A stretch of DNA of 22,479 bases from Hyphomicrobiaceae bacterium UBA4460 (GTDB lineage: Bacteria; Pseudomonadota; Alphaproteobacteria; Rhizobiales; Methyloligellaceae). The position numbers and the translations under genes are program-made. The DNA is taken from NCBI GenBank assembly GCA_002390155.1, contig DGOS01000048.1, positions 1-22,479 on the forward strand, written 5' to 3'. A model generated the notes under the pieces. The model was not told the origin of the DNA. It saw nothing but the letters and a program-made list of their open reading frames with translations, and made no database searches. Positions 17,837 through 22,479 of this stretch are shown here, piece by piece. How positions within the stretch are numbered: position 1 is the first letter of the stretch; each line of letters begins with the position of its first letter.

Positions 17837-18588
17837 GCGGTCGATCTCGCCGAGGTTCCACCGAAGCGGCGGCTGCGACGCTGGTACTCGGCAACGGCCT
17901 CTTCGAACACTTCCTTGGTGAAGTCGGGCCAGAAGACGTCGACGAAGACGAATTCGGCGTAGGCCAATTGCCACAATAGGAAGTTGGACAAGCGCAACTC
18001 GCCGCTGGTGCGGATCAGAAGGTCGGGATCTGGCAGGCCGGCCGTATCGAGATAGTCGGCGAAGCGCTCCTCGGTCACGTCCTCCGGTGCGACGCGGCCT
18101 TCCTTAGCGTCCTCGGCAATGCGTTGCGCGGCGCGGGCGATCTCATCGCGCGACCCGTAGTTGAAGGCGATGGTCAGGTTGAGCGCGGTGTTGTCCTTGG
18201 TGAGTTCGACGGCATCGTTGAGCATGCGCAGGATGTCGTCGTCGAGGTTGGTGCGCGCGCCGATGACACGGATCTTGACGCCGTTCTTATGCAGTTCGGC
18301 GAGGTCGCGGCGGACAAAGCGCCGAAGAAGCCCGAACAGGTCGTTGATCTCTTGCTTGGGGCGCGACCAGTTCTCCGAGGAGAAGCTGAACAGGGTCAGG
18401 TGGGTGATGCCCTGCTCCATGGCCGCCTCGACGGTACGCCGGACGCTCTCGACGCCTTGGCGGTGACCCTCGACACGCGGCAGACCGCGCTCGGCGGCCC
18501 ACCGGCCATTGCCGTCCATGATGATGGCGACATGGTGCGCAACCGGCCGATCGGCGTCACCCCATTTGTTGTCCATCGCAAGTGTCAC
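17833..18588 (-). CDS. uppS: Undecaprenyl diphosphate synthase (isoprenyl transferase)
   Basis: UppS extends farnesyl diphosphate with cis-isoprene units to undecaprenyl diphosphate, the lipid carrier for peptidoglycan and O-antigen precursors. About 251 residues match the family. IIMDGNGRWA carries the catalytic Asp25 (Asp26 in E. coli), followed by GHRQGVESVR, LFSFSSENWSRP, AFNYGSRDEI and the C-terminal DLLIRTSGELRLSNFLLWQLAYAE. Three starts are possible: TTG 18603, GTG 18588 and ATG 18576. GTG 18588 has GGAG 9 bases upstream; the ATG has no visible ribosome binding site and the TTG only AAGAGA. It overlaps cdsA by four bases. Confidence 0.94.
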   Translation of the reverse strand: MTLAMDNKWGDADRPVAHHVAIIMDGNGRWAAERGLPRVEGHRQGVESVRRTVEAAMEQGITHLTLFSFSSENWSRPKQEINDLFGLLRRFVRRDLAELHKNGVKIRVIGARTNLDDDILRMLNDAVELTKDNTALNLTIAFNYGSRDEIARAAQRIAEDAKEGRVAPEDVTEERFADYLDTAGLPDPDLLIRTSGELRLSNFLLWQLAYAEFVFVDVFWPDFTKEVFEEAVAEYQRRSRRFGGTSARSTA

Positions 18589-18636
18589 GGTCGGCGTCTC
18601 CAAAGCGTCTCTTGAAAGGGAATCGCGCGCATGGCC

Positions 18637-19194
18637 TCAGACCTGCGTGATTTCGGCTTCCTTGGTGGCCAGGGCCTCGTCGATCTCTTTGACCACCTTA
18701 TCGGTCAAATCCTGAACCTTCGTTCCGAGGGTATGGTGTTCGTCTTTGCCCATGTCACCATCTTTCTCGGCCTTTTTGAGGTGTTCCATGCCGTCGCGCC
18801 GGACATTGCGCACGGCGACGCGTGCCTGTTCGGCATATTTATGGGCAACTTTGACGAGTTCCTGACGGCGCTCCTGGTTGAGCTCGGGGATCGGCAGGCG
18901 CAGGAGCTGCCCCTCGACGACGGGGTTGAGACCGAGGTCCGACTCCCGGATCGCCTTGTCGACCGCATTGATCTGGCTCTTGTCCCAGACCTGCACCGTG
19001 ATCATGCGCGGCTCCGGCACATTGACCGTCGCCACTTGGTTCAACGGCATGGGGTTGCCGTAGGCCGACACCATGATGGGGTCGAGCAGGCTTGCGCTGG
19101 CGCGGCCTGTACGCAGACCGCCAAATTCCTGTTTGAGAACGTTGAGCGCACCACGCATGCGTCGTTCGATCTCGTCCAAGTCGAAGCTAGACAT
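18637..19194 (-). CDS. frr: Ribosome recycling factor
   Basis: RRF works with EF-G to split the ribosome after termination. From ATG 19194 the protein is 185 residues, exactly the E. coli length. It shows the long helices of domain I, the [16 protein letters not shown] segment with its conserved Arg/Thr/Gly, domain II around [14 protein letters not shown], and the C-terminal [14 protein letters not shown] helix. The frame is open 35 codons upstream, but that part is low-complexity. A strong AGGAAGG lies about 6 bases before ATG 19194, which decides the start. An 88-base gap separates it from pyrH. Confidence 0.96.
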   Translation of the reverse strand: MSSFDLDEIERRMRGALNVLKQEFGGLRTGRASASLLDPIMVSAYGNPMPLNQVATVNVPEPRMITVQVWDKSQINAVDKAIRESDLGLNPVVEGQLLRLPIPELNQERRQELVKVAHKYAEQARVAVRNVRRDGMEHLKKAEKDGDMGKDEHHTLGTKVQDLTDKVVKEIDEALATKEAEITQV

Positions 19195-19282
19195 TCGTTG
19201 CCTTCCTGCCCCGCCCCTTACGCCGGTTCCGGTTGGGCGCGGCGTGGGGGCTTGAGCCCTGTTGGCGTTTTCCGAGCGTCCA

Positions 19283-20029
19283 TTAGGCGCCCCTTCCATC
19301 GTCTATGGTGGTCGAGGCGCCCTGCCCTTGCAACTCAAGAGCCAAGCTGCCTTGGCTCTTGATTGAAAACACGATTACGGGAATCCGGTTGTCCCGGGCA
19401 AGGGCGATCGCGGCGCCATCCATGATCTTCAGATCCTGGTTTAGCACATCGTCGTAACTTAAGCGGACATAGCGTTTTGCATCCGGGACCTTGACCGGGT
19501 CGGCGCTGTAGACCCCATCCACCTTGGTGGCCTTATAGAGGGCTCGGCATTCCATTTCGGCGGCCCGCAGAGCCGCGGCGGTGTCCGTGGTGAAGAAGGG
19601 ATTTCCCGTGCCGCCGGCAAAGATTACCACCCGGCCCTTCTCCAGATGGTCGAGGGCCTTGTCGCGAATGTATGGCTCGCACACCGTAGGCATTGGGATC
19701 GCCGAGAGCACCCGTGCTGTTGGGCCTACCCGTTCGATAGCGGTCTGAAGGGCGAGAGCGTTCATCACCGTCGCCAGCATGCCCATATAGTCGGCGCGGG
19801 CGCGGTCCATGCCGCTCTCGGCCGCCATCAATCCGCGATAGATATTGCCGCCGCCCACGACGAGGCAGATCTCGGCGCCCATGTCGGCCGCTTCGGCGAT
19901 GTCCCTGGCAATCGGCTCGACCACGTCAAGATCGATGCCATAGCCCTTGTCGCCCGCGAGCGCTTCGCCCGACAGCTTCAAGAGAACGCGTCCGTAACGG
20001 AGTTTGGACGGCGAAGGCGATTTGTCCAT
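19283..20029 (-). CDS. pyrH: Uridylate kinase (UMP kinase)
   Basis: PyrH phosphorylates UMP to UDP and is a hexameric enzyme of the amino-acid-kinase fold. The 248 residues include LLKLSGEAL (16-24), [10 protein letters not shown] (57-66) and the [20 protein letters not shown] segment that binds substrate. Near the end are [10 protein letters not shown] and the [11 protein letters not shown] helix. GGGAG lies 9 bases before the ATG. It stands between tsf and frr, the standard bacterial order. Confidence 0.97.
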   Translation of the reverse strand: MDKSPSPSKLRYGRVLLKLSGEALAGDKGYGIDLDVVEPIARDIAEAADMGAEICLVVGGGNIYRGLMAAESGMDRARADYMGMLATVMNALALQTAIERVGPTARVLSAIPMPTVCEPYIRDKALDHLEKGRVVIFAGGTGNPFFTTDTAAALRAAEMECRALYKATKVDGVYSADPVKVPDAKRYVRLSYDDVLNQDLKIMDGAAIALARDNRIPVIVFSIKSQGSLALELQGQGASTTIDDGRGA

Positions 20030-20055
20030 CAGCGCGAACTCCCGTGGCGATGCGG

Positions 20056-20068
20056 TGACCTCAGGTCA
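20056..20068. repeat. 13-base palindrome between tsf and pyrH
   Basis: TGACCT and AGGTCA are arranged as a perfect inverted repeat around a single C, in the 78-base gap between the tsf stop and the pyrH start. The size and symmetry would suit a protein-binding operator, but no promoter was recognised beside it and it may be chance. Confidence 0.25.
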
Positions 20069-20107
20069 AGTCTCAGACCCGAATCCATCCCGAGATTGTC
20101 GCCGACC

Positions 20108-21037
20108 CTAGGAGCCCGATGCAGCCGCGGCAACCTCTGCGGCGAAATCGCTCTCGCCCTTGTCGATCCCCTCGCCGAGCGCGAACCGGTAGAACCCGGT
20201 GATTTTGATGGGGGCCCCGGCCTCCTTGCCCGCAGCCTCGAGGGCCTTGGCGACGGTGTTATCCGGATCGTGGACGAATGCCTGCTGAAGCAGGACGACG
20301 TCTTGGTAGAACTTGCGCAAACGGCCCTCGACCATCTTGTCCACGACCTCGGGCGGCTTGCCCGATTCCTTGGCCTGCTCGGTCAGCACGGCGCGCTCCC
20401 GTTCGACGACCTCCGGATCGAGACTGTCGGTGTCCACGGCCTGCGGGCTGGCGGCTGCAATATGCATGGCCACCTGCTTGCCGATTGCCTTGAGCGCATC
20501 GGCGTCACCGGTAGATTCGAGCGCCACGATGACGCCGATCTTGCCGAGGCCCGGTGCGGCCTGGTTGTGCATATAGTTCGCGACCACGCCGTCCTTGGCC
20601 GAGAGGTACGCCGTCCGGCGGAGCGTCATGTTCTCACCGATGGAGCCCACCATCTCCTTCAGGGTTTCTGCGACGTTCGTCTTGGTCTTGCCGTAAGACG
20701 CGGCGCCGAGTGCCGCCAAGTCGCCTTTGGCCTTGGGACCGGCGGCGGCGATGGTCTGCACCAATTCCTGGAACGACGGATTGCGCGCCACGAAGTCGGT
20801 CTCTGAATTGACCTCCACGACGGCTGCTTCCTTGTCGTCGCCGGCGAGCCCAATAAGCCCTTCGGCGGCAACTCGGCCGGCCTTTTTGGCCGCCTTGGCA
20901 AGGCCCTTCGCCCGCAGCCAATCGATCGCGGCTTCCATGTCGCCGTCATTCTCGTTCAATGCGGCCTTACAATCCATCATGCCCGCGCCGGTCTTGTCGC
21001 GGAGCTCCTTGACCAGGGCTGCAGTTATCGTCGCCAT
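20108..21037 (-). CDS. tsf: Translation elongation factor Ts
   Basis: EF-Ts exchanges GDP for GTP on EF-Tu. The 309 residues contain the N-terminal UBA-like domain with the signature [19 protein letters not shown] (about 11-29). The core dimerisation domain follows with [21 protein letters not shown] and [13 protein letters not shown]-terminal stretch includes [20 protein letters not shown] lies close to the ATG. It follows rpsB by 45 bases, the near-universal rpsB-tsf pairing. Confidence 0.97.
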   Translation of the reverse strand: MATITAALVKELRDKTGAGMMDCKAALNENDGDMEAAIDWLRAKGLAKAAKKAGRVAAEGLIGLAGDDKEAAVVEVNSETDFVARNPSFQELVQTIAAAGPKAKGDLAALGAASYGKTKTNVAETLKEMVGSIGENMTLRRTAYLSAKDGVVANYMHNQAAPGLGKIGVIVALESTGDADALKAIGKQVAMHIAAASPQAVDTDSLDPEVVERERAVLTEQAKESGKPPEVVDKMVEGRLRKFYQDVVLLQQAFVHDPDNTVAKALEAAGKEAGAPIKITGFYRFALGEGIDKGESDFAAEVAAAASGS

Positions 21038-21082
21038 ACGTTCCTCATTGTTGCGCCAGGGTGTTGCACCGGCGTCTTCACG

Positions 21083-22024
21083 TTACGCTTCTTCCTTGGC
21101 TCCAGAGTCTTTGGCTCCAGAGTCCTTGGCCTCGGAGTCCGGCGTCTCGGCGTCGGACGTCTCAGCCTTCTTCTTTGCGGCAGGCTTGCGCCTCGCAGGC
21201 GCCTTGGCTTTGGCGGGTTTCTTTTCCGCCTTTTTCGGCTCCGGCTTGGCGTCGGCCTTGGGTGCGTCTTCGCCTTCGAGACCAGGTTCGGCCAGGGGCT
21301 CTTCGGCGGCGCCCACATCCATTCCGGCGGAGCCTTGGGCCCGCTCGATGCCATCAATGGCGGCGCGCGAAATCAGATCGCAATAGAGCGTGATGGCGCG
21401 TCCGGCATCGTCGTTGCCCGGAATGGGAAACGTGATGCCGTCGGGATCGCAGTTGGAATCGACGATGGCCACCACAGGCATTTTGAGCTTGCGGGCCTCG
21501 GCGATGGCGATTGACTCCTTGTTGGTGTCGATCACGAACATCAGGTCGGGCGGTGCACCCATGTCCTTGATGCCACCAAGGGACCGCTCGAGCTTGTCCT
21601 TCTCACGGGTGAGCTGAAGCAGCTCCTTCTTCGTCAGGCCGTGGTGTTCGCCTTCAAAAAGCTCCTCCAGCGACTTGAGCCGCTTGATGGAATTGGAAAT
21701 GGTCCGCCAGTTGGTCAGCGTGCCGCCGAGCCAACGGTGATTGATGAAGTACTGCGCGGACGAGCGGGCCGCGTCAGCGATCGGTTCGGAGGCTTGGCGC
21801 TTGGTGCCGACGAAGAGCACGCGGCCACCCTTGGCCACGACATCGGACACCGTGAGCAGTGCCTGATGCAGAAGCGGCACCGTCTGGGTCAGATCGATGA
21901 TGTGGATGTTGTTGCGGGAGCCGTAAATGAACGGCGCCATCTTTGGGTTCCAGCGATGGGTCTGGTGACCAAAGTGAACGCCAGCCTCCAGGAGCTGGCG
22001 CATAGTAATATCGGGCAGTGCCAT
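21083..22024 (-). CDS. rpsB: 30S ribosomal protein S2 with long charged C-terminal tail
   Basis: S2 binds the back of the 30S subunit and is needed for S1 attachment. Residues 1 to about 232 are a standard S2 ([61 protein letters not shown]). A tail of about 79 residues follows, far beyond the 241-residue E. coli protein. It is first acidic, then Lys/Ala/Pro-rich (about 255-287), then acidic again, ending in three D-S-x-A-K type repeats. Such tails are known in some alphaproteobacterial ribosomal proteins. AAGGAG lies 12 bases before the ATG, a rather long spacing. A promoter and structured leader precede it, and S2 often represses its own operon. Confidence 0.96.
   Translation of the reverse strand: MALPDITMRQLLEAGVHFGHQTHRWNPKMAPFIYGSRNNIHIIDLTQTVPLLHQALLTVSDVVAKGGRVLFVGTKRQASEPIADAARSSAQYFINHRWLGGTLTNWRTISNSIKRLKSLEELFEGEHHGLTKKELLQLTREKDKLERSLGGIKDMGAPPDLMFVIDTNKESIAIAEARKLKMPVVAIVDSNCDPDGITFPIPGNDDAGRAITLYCDLISRAAIDGIERAQGSAGMDVGAAEEPLAEPGLEGEDAPKADAKPEPKKAEKKPAKAKAPARRKPAAKKKAETSDAETPDSEAKDSGAKDSGAKEEA
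21095..21139 (-). repeat. Three 15-bp tandem repeats in the rpsB 3' end
   Basis: Three consecutive 15-base units (21095-21109, 21110-21124, 21125-21139) are nearly identical; units 1 and 2 differ at one base and unit 3 is more diverged. They encode repeated D-S-G-A-K / D-S-E-A-K at the end of the S2 tail. The in-frame unit length means that copy-number change would only lengthen or shorten the tail. Confidence 0.85.
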
Positions 22025-22100
22025 GGGACTGCTGAACTCCTTTTTCCGGTTATGCCGCCGCGGGGCGAAGAGACCGGCCGGACACCGGTCACCGGAACGA

Positions 22101-22129
22101 GCGTGAAGGCTATGGGGCCTTCGTGACGC
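22101..22129 (-). promoter_or_regulatory. Hairpin in the rpsB leader
   Basis: The arms at 22101-22110 (GCGTGAAGGC) and 22117-22129 (GCCTTC, a 3-base bulge, ACGC) form a 10-bp stem in the roughly 125-base leader between the predicted transcription start and rpsB. A nearby CCGGTGACCGG stretch can also fold. The location fits a leader structure for S2 autoregulation, by analogy with other rpsB operons; the sequence alone does not prove it. Confidence 0.45.
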
Positions 22130-22155
22130 TAATCCCCGCGTGTGAGATGGTGCGC

Positions 22156-22184
22156 GTTATAGGGGTGAGACCGGCGCTTGGCAA
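22156..22184 (-). promoter_or_regulatory. Predicted promoter of rpsB-tsf
   Basis: On the minus strand, TTGCCA (-35, 22179-22184) and TATAAC (-10, 22156-22161) are separated by exactly 17 bases. They lie in the gap between the dnaE stop and rpsB. This is one of the two best promoters in the window; transcription would start near 22149. Confidence 0.7.
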
Positions 22185-22256
22185 GGCCCGAGGCGCGAGT
22201 CGAGACCGAGGCCGTGATATGGTCGGAAATGGTTGAAAAGCCAAGCGCCGCAACGG

Positions 22257-22479
22257 CTACAGGGCGCTGATCGAGACCACGCCCTCCACCATTTTGAGCT
22301 CGCTGCGCTGACGCGGCGTGGTGTCGACACCCCGGGGCAGTTCGAACTCCACCTCCTTGGCGAGTTCGTCGAGGCGCAGCACGAGGCGGAACGCGCCCCC
22401 GCCCCCTTGCGCCCCAACCTGTTTGGCCAGGGGCGCAAGCGCCTTCGGACTCTCCACATAGACCCTCATGCCGGAAGCC
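22257..22479 (-). CDS. dnaE: DNA polymerase III subunit alpha, C-terminal end (partial)
   Basis: Only the last 74 or so codons lie in the window; the gene continues beyond the right edge. The visible part (SGMRVYVESPKALAPLAKQ, then RLVLRLDELAKEVEFELPRGVDTTP, ending MVEGVVSISAL) resembles the C-terminal beta domain of alphaproteobacterial DnaE, which typically ends in a conserved GVV-x-(V/I) run. The methionine near 22469 is internal, because the frame is open to the edge. dnaE upstream of rpsB is a recurrent order in Hyphomicrobiales. The catalytic PHP and polymerase domains are not visible, so the call rests on the tail and on context. Confidence 0.75.
   Translation of the reverse strand, partial: ASGMRVYVESPKALAPLAKQVGAQGGGGAFRLVLRLDELAKEVEFELPRGVDTTPRQRSELKMVEGVVSISAL

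Noticed and set aside
19646..20806. A 386-codon plus-strand open frame opposite pyrH and tsf.
   Set aside because: It spans two conserved genes and their gap on the other strand; its translation is rich in Arg, His and Leu without any family motif.
22224..22258. Possible terminator after dnaE (AGCC...GGCT followed by TTTT on the minus strand).
   Set aside because: The stem is short and the loop long and ambiguous; several alternative pairings exist, so it is not reported as a feature.

Overview
The window is a high-G+C stretch of chromosome from an alphaproteobacterium, most likely of the order Hyphomicrobiales (Rhizobiales). The evidence is protein similarity, an alphaproteobacterial GAAC-N7-GAAC SOS box upstream of lexA, and a housekeeping gene order I know from that order. 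I cannot name the genus. No mobile element, CRISPR array, tRNA, rRNA or phage gene was seen. This is core genome, not an accessory island, and I did not find a new multi-gene system in it.

The left block (about 1-8630) reads on the + strand. It holds trpG-trpD-trpC-moaC-moeA, tightly packed with overlapping or nearly touching ends and probably one transcript; this links tryptophan synthesis to late molybdenum-cofactor synthesis. Next comes lexA behind its own SOS-controlled promoter. A minus-strand C-terminal fragment of comEC follows, then gltX (glutamyl-tRNA synthetase) and gltA (citrate synthase).

The right block (about 8640-22479) reads entirely on the - strand and meets the left block tail to tail, with only 15 bases between the gltA and lpxI stops. 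In transcription order it runs: the 3' end of dnaE, then rpsB-tsf-pyrH-frr (ribosomal protein S2, EF-Ts, UMP kinase, ribosome recycling factor), uppS-cdsA-dxr-rseP (undecaprenyl diphosphate, CDP-diacylglycerol, the MEP isoprenoid pathway, site-2 protease), and bamA-lpxD-fabZ-lpxA-lpxI (outer-membrane protein assembly and lipid A / fatty acid synthesis). It couples translation factors to building of the envelope.

Five points deserve a second look. (1) comEC is reduced to its soluble C-terminal domain. (2) lpxB is absent from the place after lpxI where related genomes usually carry it. (3) dxr has no ATG, GTG or TTG codon ahead of its nucleotide-binding strand and may start at CTG. (4) lexA has a well-formed promoter with one perfect and one imperfect SOS box. 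(5) Strong hairpins lie in the rpsB leader and between rseP and bamA, and RpsB carries a long charged tail with a 15-bp tandem repeat.
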